Shown piece by piece: positions 11,504 through 22,938 of a stretch of DNA of 64,000 nt; position 1 is the first letter of the stretch; each line of letters begins with the position of its first letter. Made by a program: the position numbers and the translations under genes. The stretch is from Agrocybe praecox (Eukaryota; Basidiomycota; Agaricomycetes; Agaricales; Agrocybaceae). The stretch is taken from positions 2,294,001 through 2,358,000 of the forward strand of contig OZ024846.1 in NCBI GenBank assembly GCA_964017145.1, written 5' to 3'. The notes under the pieces were generated by a model. That model was not told where the DNA came from and did not search any database. It worked only from the letters and a program-made list of their open reading frames with translations.

Positions 11504-13554
11504 TTAGTCGGTAAGCCATACCCGACGGGGCAGCATCACAGCATTAACCACTGAGAGGCTGACCACCACAAGCAAAACATAATAGACAAGATTCCCCCCA
11601 AGGTAATGCTTGCCAATCGACAACGAGAAAAGCGAATTGGCCACGGCAGGACCAATCGCTCGCATAACGCTAACGGTCATCTGGTATAAAATGTGAGTAA
11701 TCGGTAATGTCATATGCGCAGGCAAATCGGTAGATAACCGACCTGACTAAGACCATTGGTTGCACCTAGAGATGCACGGTTGGGCGACGCAGCGGAAATG
11801 AAGATAAAAATCGCCCCTATCGAAAAGAAAACGTGGACGAGGTAAAATGAAAGGCGGTCCGTCATGAATGGAGGATGGACGCTTACCGTACGACAGACTA
11901 AGTCCAATAGAGATGACAATCTGGAAAAGAACGGCTGACCAGACCATAACGCTATATCCTTGGTATCTCGCAAGATAATTGATCAAAGGGAACATTCCAA
12001 ATGCAGGAAGAGCTGAAGCAATTCCAAAGATGAAAAGATTCCTTGAGCCAAAATGATCATTAGCCCAGGCGAAGAAGAACACCTGGAAAATCCCATTCAG
12101 AATCCCGAATATAGAGAGCAACTTTCCAATAGTCGAAGGCGGTAACCCTAGGCCTCCAAGGTCGATTGGAGTAGAAAGGAACAGTGGCTGGACAGCTCGA
12201 AAAGCAATGTCTACCAGCGATAATGTCGCATAGTTCCCAGCAGCAATAATGACTCGGCGGGTGAGGAGCGAACGAAGGGGTAAAGGTTTCTCCAAATCAG
12301 ATGGTCCTTTTGAATTGGATCCAGCAGCAGCAGCTCCAATGATACCGTCATCTTCCTCCACAAGGGCTATCTTGCTCTTCTTCTCCAATCCCAGGAACTC
12401 TTTGAGCGGTGTCGGATGTGGAACGGTTTCCTTCAAGAAGAGGAAGGTAACCACCCATGCAACCAGCGAAAACGTTGCAGGCACCGCACATGGCAAGAAA
12501 TAAGGGTATTTCTTCAGGAACTCGCTATTACCGAAAAGATGCGGGAACTGTTCCGCAGGGCGCGAAAGCGAGCCTCCAATGATAGGACCAAGCTGGAGTA
12601 AGGATTAATTAACCAAGACTCCTATTCCAAAGCCAAAGCCAAAGCTTACCGTTCCACCAGTTGACCAAGCTATTGGCATATATGCATAAACCTATATTGC
12701 GGTAACACCATAAGTATCTAAATCTGTTTTCCAATCCCCGGGTAACTGACTTTGGATATATTCGTAGAATCAGTCATTTCAGCCATCATGCTTCACAGAA
12801 TGGGTATGTAAGCTTGGACTGCATACATTTAAACTTTTAATAGAAACACACGCCTTTTAATTACACCAATGTTGCCATCTATATAAGATGATCGTCAGTA
12901 CCGTAAACGTCAATAAAGATCCCATGCATTGGCGTACTGAGAGCACCGTTCAAACTTCGACTAAAGGCGCATATATGAAAAAGCATATTGTTAGTATGAC
13001 AGTTTTCGACAACCGCGTAAACATGCTTATATGCACACCTGAGAACGAGTCCCCAGAACGTCCTTGACAGCCCGAAACAATACATGGAAGCTGATAGACC
13101 CAACAACCCAGTCAAAATGATGGGTTTCCGACCGACCCTGTCAGAAACACGACTCCAATGCAGCACCGTGCACGCCTGTGTCAGGAAAAAAAGTGATTGC
13201 TAGAACAACAGTGTTAATATCCGATCCCTGATATCCCTGTACGTCAAGATGACCGCGTACCATGAGCCCAACATAGTACCCGACGCGACTCTCGTCTCCC
13301 CCAGTGATGTCCAAGTCCCTCATTAACTACGCGACGAGAAATGGAAACTAGTGAGTAATGTTACACAAGTCGACAGCATGAACGAAGCATACCTGAGGCG
13401 CGAAAGGGTAAATAACCTGGGACGTCAACGGTTCCGCTAGCTGTAGAAAAAGCACGATAGAAAACTGGAACCATGGCAGAGGTGACGGTTTCTTCTTCCC
13501 ATTTTGCTGGGTCAAGAGCGGGGTCTCTTCGTCAATCTGGGTGGTGGTGGTCAT
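11504..13554 (-). CDS. MFS transporter, ZIFL/YCR023C type, 10 exons
   Basis: Predicted 491-residue membrane carrier of the major facilitator superfamily, closest in pattern to fungal YCR023C-like and plant ZIFL proteins. Exons (descending): 13554-13393, 13326-13261, 13199-13039, 12960-12938, 12878-12854, 12790-12751, 12691-12650, 12592-11887, 11816-11743, 11680-11504; the frame closes over all ten. The N-terminus has the EETPLL motif typical of this group. The loop 2-3 signature of MFS carriers is present as SRVSDRVGRKPIIL. Further family marks are SLNGALNGNIGVIKSMMAE, STGGTLGPIIGG, and GATNGLSQ with SVMRAIGPAVANSLF near the C-terminus. About 12 membrane segments are expected, with a charged central loop. 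Intron 5 is GC-AG; reading it so restores the conserved IKSMMAEMTD stretch. Substrate unknown (the group includes metal, organic acid and drug transport). Confidence 0.85.
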
Positions 13555-14590
13555 AAAGAAAAAGAGAAAAGGAAACCGAAAAAAGGGGGGGAAAAGAAGG
13601 AAAGAGAAGATAAATAAACCCTGGGGGAAAGGGGAATATGTTATGGTGAAAGAACGGACCGTAATTGCGCTTTAATGTACTCCCTTACTTAATCCCATTT
13701 TCTCTGACTCACTTCGAAGTTCGCTAGTCTTGCTCTATATCAGAACCTCATAACAACGTGATACTGATTTCCCTTCTCATCTCGGCATCCAAGTACTGCC
13801 AAACGTGGGTTACATATCCTTTCCCATACATATTTGGCTTTCTGAGGCCTCCAAGGGCGACGAGACAGTGTCCCAGCTATGATGTACCACTTCGGCCGTG
13901 TTTTTGTGGCAGGGCACGGTGCGGCCGAATCGTACACTTCTTCCTCATCCCCTCATCCTTTCCGCGTCACTACCGAAATGCCCCATCGAACATGCGATGG
14001 GACCTAAATACATACCAGGCTCGACTAGCTTCATTCTGACTTTCTCTAAAGCGAGCTTGACGGACACCGAGGCCGGCAACTATCCGACTCTCGATTCTTT
14101 CTTTCCAGTCCTCAGCTAGTTAACTGCTTACCGTGAACGCTCACCTCCCGACCTAGGTCACTATTTCGCACAAATACTACGTCAAAATGGCTACGCGGAG
14201 CACTAATTCTGGCAATCATACTTTGCAATGAACTCGCCTGTCGATATTACCATGAAGCCATACTTATCTTGGAGACATTAAGCCTCGCTTTACCTTGTTC
14301 GCTCCCGCGTAGCGCCATCTTCGACATCGAATGTTGGGGCCCGCTGTACCACTAAAAGTTCTTCACTCAGGTCCCCTACCAACGCTGTTCGTGTGACAAC
14401 ATGGCCGAATAATATTTAGAAGAGACCGCGGTAAATATATCACTGATATGACTCCCTGGGTTCCAGAAGCTGTATGCGTCCAAGTAAGGATGTCTTTGAC
14501 ATTTCATTCCTTCGACATATCTTTGTTTCTCAGTTTAAAAATATCCTACTTTCGGAGGAGACTCCGAACGATGATCAGATAAATATATTT
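13555..14590. other. Intergenic
   Basis: Promoter region of the MFS gene (AG-rich near 13560-13640) followed by about 900 bases with no supported gene. Short frames are present but lack starts, splice sites or recognisable sequence. Confidence 0.45.
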
Positions 14591-15461
14591 CACTGGGAAT
14601 TGAACCCAGAACCTGGTAGTATCGTGCGGGTTCAACTTCCATGTTTTTTTTTAATAATCGTGCTCCGGAAGAGAGGTATACCGGAAAAGATTGCAAGGCT
14701 CTTGTACACTGTACAATAAATAAATACCACTGCAGGTGCAGGTGCGCAATGTTCTCGAAAGGGCACTTCATCCCAACATCATGGACATGGGACCTCCGTA
14801 TTACTTTGTCTTGAGGATTCTCATTCAGTGAACAACAATTCCAAATTTCTGTCTATTTTGTCTCACTTGCTTATGCAAACAGGATAACAGTAGTACACGA
14901 TCTTTCGAGAATATACTAAGACTAGCACGGTCATTAGACGAGGCCAGTTCGAACAGGATACTCTGAGCCACTAGAAGAATTAGTCGGGAAATCTGTGGCT
15001 GGTTTACTTAGCGATGAGTGCGTAGTACTACTAGGATACTTACTACAGCACGTAGTATCCTAATCCTCCTGCGATGAATTTAATTCGTTTGGTTCGACTG
15101 CGCTGTACAAATATTTTCCAAGTGTATGTTTTACTGCACCATTCAAAGCAATAAATACCATCTGTCTGAAGGAGGCTAGATCCATAAAAGTGCGTCAAAT
15201 CTAAATGTCCTGCTTTCCTTACAGTGCGTTTTCTCCCTCTAAATTACCAAAACGACTTGGGAAGAACCATGTCCGTGTAAATTACATATTAATTTCTATT
15301 TGGCTGGACTTGGATATCAGAGATCTTTCCTTACAGGCCTGACTTTAGGGCCGGTCTTTTAGAAAAAAAGACCACCCAAAAACATGTAGTCCAGCTTCAT
15401 CCCGTTTTTCTAACGGTACAGGTGTATTTAGACCATGGTTTTACGAAGCAAAAAGGGGCCT
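14591..15461. repeat. Tandem unit 1, bounded by tRNA-Pro 3' part
   Basis: First of two direct repeats of ~0.88 kb. It begins with the T-arm of tRNA-Pro on the minus strand (plus-strand CACTGGGAATTGAACCCA at 14591) and continues through sequence nearly identical to unit 2. The tRNA fragment lacks the 5' half and anticodon, so it is not a working tRNA gene. A 9-bp inverted repeat TAGGATACT/AGTATCCTA (15032-15040 and 15054-15062) and a GGTCTTTT/AAAAGACC hairpin near 15353 are inside. Left of 14591 the homology stops abruptly. Confidence 0.8.
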
Positions 15462-16348
15462 CACTGGGAATTGAACCCAGGACCTATCGTGCGGGTTCAA
15501 CTTCCATGTTTTTTTTAAATAATCGTGCTCCGGAAGAGAGGTATACCGGAAAAGATTGCAGGGCTCTTGTACACTGTACAATAAATAAATACCACTGCAG
15601 GTGCAGGTGCGCAGTGTTCTCGAAAGGGCACTTCATCCACAACATCATGGACATGGGACCTCCGTATTACTTTGTCTTGAGGATTCTCATCCAGTGAGCA
15701 ACAATTCCAAATTTCTGTCTATTTTGTCTCACTTGCTCATGCAAACAGGATAACAGTAGTACACGATCTTTCGAGAATATACCAAGACTAGCATGGTCAT
15801 TAGACGAGGCCAGTTCGAACAGGATACTCTGAGCCACTAGAAGAATTAGTCGGGAAATCTGTGGCTGGTTTACCTGGCGATGAGTGCGTAGTACTACTAG
15901 GATACTTACTACAGCACGTAGTATCCTAATCCTCCTTTTCTGCGATGAATTTAATTCGTTTGGTTCGACTGCGCTGTACAAATATTTTCTAAGTGTACGT
16001 TTTACTGCACCATTCAAAGAAATAAATACCATCTGTCTGATGGAGGCTAGATCCATAAAAGTGCGTCAAGTTTAAATGTCCTATTTTCCCTACAGTGCAT
16101 TTTCTCCCTTTTAATTACCAAAACGATTTGGTAAGAACCATGTCCATGTAAATTACATATTAAATTCTACTTGTCAGGACTTAGATATCAGAGATCTTTT
16201 CTTAAAGGCCTGACTTTAGGGCCGGTCTTTTTACCTTAGTGCATTTTACAAAAATACAAAAAAGACCACCTAAAAACAGGTAGTTGTGCTTCATCTCGTT
16301 TTCTAGCGGTACAGATGTATTTAGACCATGGTTTTACGAAGCAAAAAG
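15462..16348. repeat. Tandem unit 2, bounded by tRNA-Pro 3' part
   Basis: Second direct repeat, matching unit 1 for essentially its full length (start-to-start spacings 871 and 893 bases). It again begins with the tRNA-Pro T-arm, here with the acceptor 3' strand and its downstream T-run intact (15454-15489), and ends at the complete tRNA-Pro gene. Differences from unit 1 include a 5-base insertion near 15940 and a longer A/T-rich hairpin near 16230-16268. A minus-strand 129-codon frame with a true ATG (16056 to 15667) is open only in this copy; the 5-base difference breaks it in unit 1. Confidence 0.8.
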
Positions 16349-16440
16349 GGGCCTCACTGGGAATTGAACCCAGGACCTCTTCCAGCTTCGCTCCCGAAGG
16401 AATTCCCAAAGGAAGAATCATACGACTAGACCATAAGGCC
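16349..16440 (-). tRNA. tRNA-Pro(UGG) with 20-nt intron
   Basis: On the minus strand this folds as a complete tRNA. The acceptor is GGCCTTA paired with TGAGGCC, the D-arm is GTC/GAT, and the anticodon stem CTTCC/GGAAG carries loop TTTGGG..T, so the anticodon is UGG (proline). The T-arm is CTGGG, TTCAATT, CCCAG. A 20-base intron (plus-strand 16385-16404) sits directly after position 37, the normal place for nuclear tRNA introns. The B-box (GGTTCAATTC) is good and a run of five Ts follows the 3' end as a Pol III terminator. The D-loop reads AGTCG where fungal tRNA-Pro usually has AGCGG or AGTGG, so one conserved G is missing. It is probably functional, though slightly weakened. Confidence 0.88.
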
Positions 16441-16750
16441 GATGGAAGATATTCAAGCATAGGCAATCTGGCACGAGGCCCTTGGCGAAATCACGTTTCC
16501 AAGGCGCGCTGCAGCCTGCTATAATTAGTTCGACGCGTTTGTTGACGCGTATCATATATCGTGATGTATAGTTAAATTGGGTGCGATAAGATTATGTTTA
16601 CTCTCATGTCAAGTGACCATGTTGCTTATTACTTACTCGCGCTTTCAATTTCGTTTATCTACCTCGGATCCCCTTCTCCTTGCTGCTTGTTGTCCGAACC
16701 ATTCTCCATTCTTCGATTATTTGTCATTTTCAAGACAGCGACAGCTGAAA
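16441..16750. other. Intergenic
   Basis: Upstream side of both the tRNA-Pro gene (minus) and family 1 member A (plus). Nothing else is identifiable. Confidence 0.5.
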
Positions 16751-17879
16751 ATGCCCAAGTTACCTTCACTGCCCAATCAATCCTATGTTGTGAGATACGC
16801 CACTGCCGAAATAGCCACAGTAAGTCAATGTTGATCCTTATACATCAACCGAGCTATTTTTCTAATCCTCCGGCTTAATACCAGAAAAATGCAGCTACAA
16901 AGCTAAAGGAAATTTTGAATCTAAATAACAATGCAACAGAATTTGAAAAACTAAGGGCAAGTTCTTGAAGCATACTACTCATACTACTCTATTCAAAGTT
17001 CTCGTTAGAACGACTTCAGACTTTTGGGAAAGGAATTTTTGAACAGCGATGAACCGGCATCGACGCAAAGAAATGCTGCTGAATCGATCAAGGAAGCGGT
17101 ATGGGAGGTCGTGCTCCTGAGCTTTATCACCAACTAACATGTGGTTATATCCAGCTCGTTGAAAAGTACCCAGATTTATATCCGGATGACAGTCGAGAGG
17201 AGAAGCTCACCCTCACCGTTCAATTGATTTACGAAGAACATAACCGTGAGAGGGCAAAGAGACAGGTGCATTGATTTCGTAAAATATTTCCCCGCAAGGA
17301 AACTGACGCTGAAATCAGCGAAACGCACCCATACCTAACTTTGGGAAACGACAAAGTGCCTCAGCTCGACCTGAGAGAGCTGCATCCGTCGTTTCCCTCA
17401 CCTCTTCCGAACAGGAACAATCTCCCCGTCAAGACGACGATAACAACGACGATAATAATAAAGAAAACAGACCCGGTAGCTCCGTCCTTCCTTACGCCAG
17501 ATATCTCAACAAATCTCGTCCACCACTATCAGTAAATAGCACATCAGCCTCGTCCTCGTCCTCAGGGAGTCAGTCTAACCCTTTCGCGAGGTCTTCCGGG
17601 ACCCTCTCATCGTCCAGCTCAGCAAACACAAGCATCAGCTCCGACAACAATTTCCTAACCGACTTCCTCGACAGCTGTATTCCAGCCATGACACATCTCA
17701 TGGACAAGTTTCTCGATTTTGGGTGCAACTGCGAGGAACACCTCCGGATTATATCTACATGGAACACAGATCAAATTATTTTTTTCCTACGGCGGGTGTC
17801 AACTCATACTCCAGGAGATCCGATAACGCAGATGGATATCCGCATATTGGAGGAACATGTCTCGACTTATTTTGGTTGA
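16751..17879 (+). CDS. Family 1 member A, 5 exons, uncharacterised
   Basis: Predicted 300-residue protein, member A of the nine-gene family in this window. Exons: 16751-16819, 16885-16956, 17009-17098, 17155-17265, 17319-17879; all introns are phase 0, and intron 2 is GC-AG (GCAAGT donor). Exon 1 starts MPKLPSLPN. Exon 3 is the 90-nt family exon (NDFRLLGKEFLNSDEPA...). Exon 4 has the family block LVEKYPDLYPDDSREEKL ending in EEHNRERAKR. A Ser/Asp/Asn-rich linker follows. The C-terminal domain (last ~80 residues) keeps FLDSCIPAM, FGCNCEEHL, STWN, MDIRILEEHVSTYFG. No known domain recognised; helical and soluble by appearance. The basic patch after the YP block might be a nuclear signal (inference). 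It is the only family 1 gene in the 16-31 kb cluster on the plus strand. Confidence 0.8.
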
Positions 17880-18060
17880 AAATGGAGTCTTGCGGGGATT
17901 AGAAGAAAATTAGCGGGAGGTGATTTTTTGCGAAAAACTATTGGGGCGTTGAACGCCATTTTTTTGTGAATGATGTATTCATTCGAGGCTTCCAACATAT
18001 CTGTCAATTTCTTGTAATTTTTATAGTAATTGTTACTAATACACCAGTGGAGTATTGAAA

Positions 18061-19086
18061 TCAAGTATAATAGGCTCCGGCCAAGTCAATAACGTCTACT
18101 CTTTCCTTGTTTCTCCATGTTCCAGTTACTACCACAACGCGAGCTATTTCCTCTGCCATTAATGGATGATTCACCTTCTCCTGAGGGGTATTCATAGAAT
18201 TGAAAGTGAAGTTGATGGGCCGAATGTCCGACTTTTCATGGTTTCCGGGAGGTGGATAGGGTATTAACATCAGTTTCATACCGCTGGAAATCATGGCTGC
18301 GCATGTCTGGCCCAAATAGGGTTTGTAGGAGTATTGATTGAGATACTGATACAGCGAAGCTGGCATTGGAATTGCTTGAGGCGCAGAGGTTGCAATGCCT
18401 TGAAATTCGTATGAAGTTATTTGGCCCGAGTCAAAAAGGTTGAGCCGTGTTGCCGTCCTTGTGACATGGATGTCGGGCACGCTCCGGATGGCTAAACTGA
18501 CATGAACCCAAGGTACGATCCTCGGTGTATGGTCTGCAACAGACATAGAGATGGTCTCTTTCATTGTCAAGTACTCGATGAGTTTCAAACCCTTGGTAGA
18601 CTTGACGAGAATGCTGTTGTCTAAGAGAAAGTGTAACGAGCTCTGGAGACATGTCAATACATAGATAATGATTTAATCGTATCTAATTGCAAACTTACCC
18701 AAATAAAGTCAGATTTATCCAAAATTCGCCACGGTGGGCCTCTCTAATCGAAGTGGTATGGGCTTTTCCTGAATATGAGTTTCAACAAGATGTCTCCAGA
18801 TAGCTCTGGTCTTCGCTACTTCCAGGAGATATCGACAAGTCTAATGAAAGCGACCAAGTCAGGCATACATCTTGGGGAAGACATGTCAAAAATCAGTCTG
18901 CTCACAACTCTTATGCGGAGTATATCTTTCCATGGTAGCGCGCGTAGAATGTCGATCAATAGTTCAACCGGAATAGCTATGAGTTCTGACGTTGAAGCCT
19001 GCTTTTTGATCTAATCAAAATCAATTAGCGCTTGAGTGGTATGCGCTGACCTGGGCGAAAGATTTAGAGGATACAGAATCTGACAT
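18061..19086 (-). CDS. F-box protein, possible frameshift
   Basis: Minus-strand F-box gene. Exons (descending): 19086-19051, 19010-18906, 18840-18699, 18642-18061. The N-terminus MSDSVSSKSFAQ leads into an F-box, IAIPVELLIDILRALPWKD, then CRYLLEVAKTRAIWRHLVE, the usual basidiomycete F-box continuation. F-box proteins bind SKP1 in SCF ubiquitin ligases; the C-terminal half would hold the substrate-binding region. Exon 3 is 142 nt, one base more than a frame-keeping length: its first part reads ...IPLRLERPTVANFG then stops, while its end is in frame only as PPWRILDKSDFIW before the strong GTAAGT donor. Either there is a one-base frameshift (recent pseudogene or sequence error), or a weaker donor near 18725 (ACC/GTGGCG) is used, which also keeps frame. 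Confidence 0.65.
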
Positions 19087-19286
19087 GTGAAGTAAAGGTC
19101 AGTGTGCAAAGCAAGTGCTAAGATGATTCCGAATGAAAGGCCGAATTGATTTTCGTTTCCAAATTAGGAGATGTTTTCCCATAACGGCAATTGAACATTG
19201 GACGGACCAGAAGGAATCAGCATGTCTGTATCTAACATTTCACAAAGGGTGGACGCTGGACGTGGCTTCAAAGATTAACAAGCAAA

Positions 19287-19990
19287 ATGGCACCTAGAGA
19301 ACCAACCCGTGCTCAGCTTTCCTCCAAACTACAATATCAACAAAATACCCCTAGCTTCCTTCTTAAACTTCAAAACCGCATGAAGGGTATTCCAGATGAC
19401 GACGACGATGAAGAACGCTACGACGACGAGTTTGAATACGTTGGTGACGGGCGAGAACCTATACCACGACGACCTGCTATCCCTGAGAGACCCGCAGACG
19501 ACCCTGGAAGTGCAGACGAAGACGACCAGTTCGCAGACGAGAAACCGCAAGTCGTGGTGTTGAAAGCCGGCAAACATCTTTCAGAGTTTGAAGCGGAGAA
19601 TATCCGTCGGAAAGGTACGACATAGTCGCTGCTATGTGATACTTTTGCAAGAACTAAAGACAGTGTTCACGGGGCTATTTAGAAAAGGGCTTGCCGCCGA
19701 TTCCAGATCCTGATTCTGTAAAAGCAGAATCTTCCAAGGCTGATAATCCAGCTAAAGACTCGACACCCACAACTTCCAAATCTGCAAACCAAGGGCTGTC
19801 GTTTTCGTCGTCGTCAAAACCTGGAACTACTGGCTCAAAGTCAAACAAGCGGAAGGCCGTTGGTCAATTGGACGAACTAAAAGCCGAAGTCGAATCAAAG
19901 GGCAAGACCAAAGACAAAACTTCTAAAGGCTCCAGCAAGAAGCCTAAGAAAGAAAGCAAGACATTACTTTCCTTTGGAGATGATACATGA
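19287..19990 (+). CDS. KIAA1143/DUF4604-like protein, 2 exons
   Basis: Predicted 211-residue protein matching the eukaryotic DUF4604 (KIAA1143) pattern. The N-terminus MAPREPTRAQLSSKLQYQQN is followed by TPSFLLKLQNRMKG, an Asp/Glu-rich stretch, then the family's central block QVVVLKAGKHLSEFEAENI. Exons: 19287-19614 and 19683-19990, with a GT-AG intron whose splice gives RRKEKGLPPIPDPDSV. The C-terminal half is Lys/Ser-rich and low complexity, ending SKTLLSFGDDT. The length and order (conserved N-terminal half, basic tail) fit the family. Its molecular function is not established; a nuclear, RNA- or splicing-related role is often supposed but is not shown here. It is transcribed divergently from the F-box gene, sharing a ~200-base promoter region. 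Confidence 0.75.
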
Positions 19991-20968
19991 TCAATGGAAA
20001 CATCTCTTTTCTTCGAGTCTTCGTATCATGTCGTAGTGAGTCTCATAAATGTTGTTTATTTCTCCATCACTTGCTAACGTGGGGTTGTATTCAAGCTCTC
20101 TAACGACCTTTCATAACTGGGACCTCTAGTGTACGCGTTGAGGTACTACTTACACTCATATGGATCCTGCCGACACATACTGTCTTCCGTAGAAGGGATG
20201 TCTGTTCGATGAAGGGCATTTTCGAAGTGCCGCCATGAAGTCCGGTTTATCCAGGAGAGACTTACTGGGGTTCCCCTACTTCCAATTCCCGCCAGTAACT
20301 TTATCGCACATACTATTTCGTTACACTATTATGTTTATATACATCGCTCAGTAACAAATTCCAGACAATGAAAAGAAAAACAGGAATTCGCTCCCTTAAC
20401 GAGAAAGAAAACGGAAAGGGTTCTCCTACGGATGGTTATTTACGTTATTTATGTTGTGGTATATCAAGCATTTATAGATACACTTTGAATCCCATCCTAC
20501 GATATTCGACAATGTTGGTTTGCTTTAGTTATCATCTGTGCGACGTCGTTTTGCTTCGGGACCACTTGCTGCTGTAAAGGCGGGGTTGTAATGACCGCCT
20601 GTTGGCGTAGTGTTCGCAGTCGTCGCAAAATTTGACAAATTTGTTGTTCACCATGTGTCAACGACATGCAGATAGATGATGGTAGTGTGGTACACATGCC
20701 ATGGAGCACACGCGAGGGGCAAGGGTATGGTAAAACAAATAAGCAATTGAACGCGAAAAGCGAAAAGCAACATTGGTCATTGACATACATGCGAACGAAA
20801 GAGAAGAAAAAAAACAAGGAAGCAAACAGTGAGCACAACATGTCAAACCACACAACTGAATGAAACGAAGGAAGGGCAACAACGAAAAGCAAATGAAAGC
20901 GATGCATCGCAGGAAATGGTGTGACAATGGGTGCATTTTGAAGGAAGGAATGGAGGAAAATAAAAAAA
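19991..20968. other. Convergent 3' intergenic region
   Basis: Lies between the 3' ends of the DUF4604-like gene (plus) and the RRM gene (minus). The plus strand is A/G-rich from ~20720 to 20960. Minus-strand open frames here are low-complexity Ser/Leu/Phe runs and are not supported. Nothing else is identifiable. Confidence 0.5.
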
Positions 20969-22263
20969 CTAGAAATTCGTACCCATACCGCCTCCTCCCA
21001 TCATCCCACCCCGTCCGCCCATCATCCCTCCCCTTGGTCCTTGAGGTATCATTCCTCCTCGTCCACCCTGGAAATTACCGCGTCCCGCACCCATGAAATT
21101 GGCTCCTGCAGCAGCTCCCATGCCCATGCCCATACCAAGGCCCATAGGCATTCCCATGCCAGCACCCATACCCATAGGCATGCCCATACCTCCCATGCCC
21201 ATACCAAGGCCAGCCATGCCCAAGTTTCCGGCGGCCATTCCCATGCCGTTGGTCATCATTCCAGCTCCACGACCCATAGATGCTTGAGGTCGACCTCTGA
21301 AAGCACCTCCACCACGATCTGCAGTCACTCCCGCCGTAGCAGGAGCACCTGGTCGGACATCACGCGCAGGAGGTTCTGAAAAGCGTCCGCGTTAATTAAA
21401 GTATAGATGAGAAGAGTGGCATAATCTCACCTTTTGGTAGAGTACGGAAAGGGTTTCCTTGAGCCGAGTTCGCCAGGGTTGCTGTCGCACGGCGGTTTTG
21501 GAAGTCGCTACGAATGCTGTAAATATCAGGGTCCAGAAGAAAATCTGGATTTCTTACTTGTTATCGAACCAGTACTTGATGTTCGCGGCTGCTTGAGGAT
21601 CATGGCACTCGATAAATGCGATGCTGCAGACATATACTCAGTCGGATTATACACAGATAATTCGACAAAAAAAACAAACCCTTTGCTTTTTCCGTTGACT
21701 TTGTGCTCTGAAAAAGTGATGTCGTTATGGTCAATATTGACCCCACAGTTCATAGCGACTTGTCGCAGGTCTTCATCGGTAGTCCACTAAGAACGAGAAG
21801 CACAGAAAGACAAAATTACGTTCAGATAATTGACACAGATTGAGTATATAGCGGAGCAACGGACCCATTGTAAATCACCGATGTACAAAGCATCCAAACC
21901 CGAAACCGCTGGGACTCCGGACTGCTGCATGGCCTGAGCAAATCCACTATCCACCTGTAAACCACCCGCAGCGCTCGCAGACCTCGAGTTTGGATGCATT
22001 TGACCTTGGTCATCGTCCCTGTCGCGCTGCCTTTTTTCTCCGGTTACAGGATCAGGATTAGATGTATATGTTTGGACTTTTTCTTCAAACTGCATGTCAT
22101 CCTACCGGGAAAACCATTCGCGCAGAGAAAAAGAGGGCGAATTAGTCAGATGATGTACATGCATGTACAATAAAATTATACATCTACACACCTCTCCTCT
22201 TCCTCCACTTCCTCGTCGATCATTGCTAGTAACTGCGTAACTCTCTGCGGGTTGCTGGGCCAT
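20969..22263 (-). CDS. RRM RNA-binding protein, CPSF6-like
   Basis: Minus-strand gene of about six coding exons starting at ATG 22263 ([11 protein letters not shown]). The reconstructed protein runs: acidic/polar N-terminus; an RRM beginning [20 protein letters not shown] (RNP2-like), with [20 protein letters not shown] as RNP1; then a spacer with [15 protein letters not shown]; then a very Gly/Met-rich tail ([16 protein letters not shown] repeats) with RGG motifs, ending GGGGMGTNF. The single RRM with the GKSKG pattern and ALYIGDLQW start resembles CPSF6/CFIm68 3'-end processing factors; an SR- or hnRNP-like protein is the alternative. Introns are confirmed by restored RRM sequence, e.g. LQW/WTTDEDL and GKSKG/IAFIE. 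Gly/Met-rich tails of this kind are typical of phase-separating RNA-binding proteins. Likely nuclear. Confidence 0.75.
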
Positions 22264-22938
22264 GGCGTCTTCTTGCTTTGGTATCGTTCAAATGGTGGTA
22301 TTGACAATGTTCTGGGAGTAGCGTACTGCAGATGAAAGCTTGCAATACAACTGTTCCGGTTGATTAACAAAACTTAAAAAGGTGGGACTTGGATGTGTGA
22401 AAGTGACTTTCTGCAAATTGAAAGACGACAAAAACATGGTTGAGTATCGACGACATGACGATGAAAAATAAGGACGAGACAAAATAAACGAAAACGACAG
22501 GTTTTGGAATGGATAAATGCGCTGCCAAACGCGTGAATAACGAAAAACTCCCAATCAAAATACACATTCTCTAAGACCAAAAAAACAATTTCAGCGAAAA
22601 ATACAGGAAAAGGATCTTACATGAAGAATATGATAGAGATACAAGGATTTACGAGGCTCGATACAATGAGAAACGGTACAGGCGTGTAGCGGACAACTAG
22701 AAAGGGATATTCAAGCAGGGGGATGGGATGGTCGTGGTTCACAAACAACCTGGCTTACGATCGCTTATTTTACCCATTACATACGCATTTGTTTGATGTT
22801 GTTTAATGCGGTGGCGGATCAACGCGTACCCGCCTCTGGGGGGGCGCACACGGTATTTGACTTGCGACTTGCTTTTAACGCTTCTCTTTCAAGATCTTTA
22901 GTGCGCTACTACTACAAGGATAAGAGGTAAAGTCTCTT
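22264..22938. other. Intergenic
   Basis: Promoter and 5' leader side of the RRM gene, then the 3' flank of family 1 member B. Short frames only; nothing identifiable. Confidence 0.5.
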
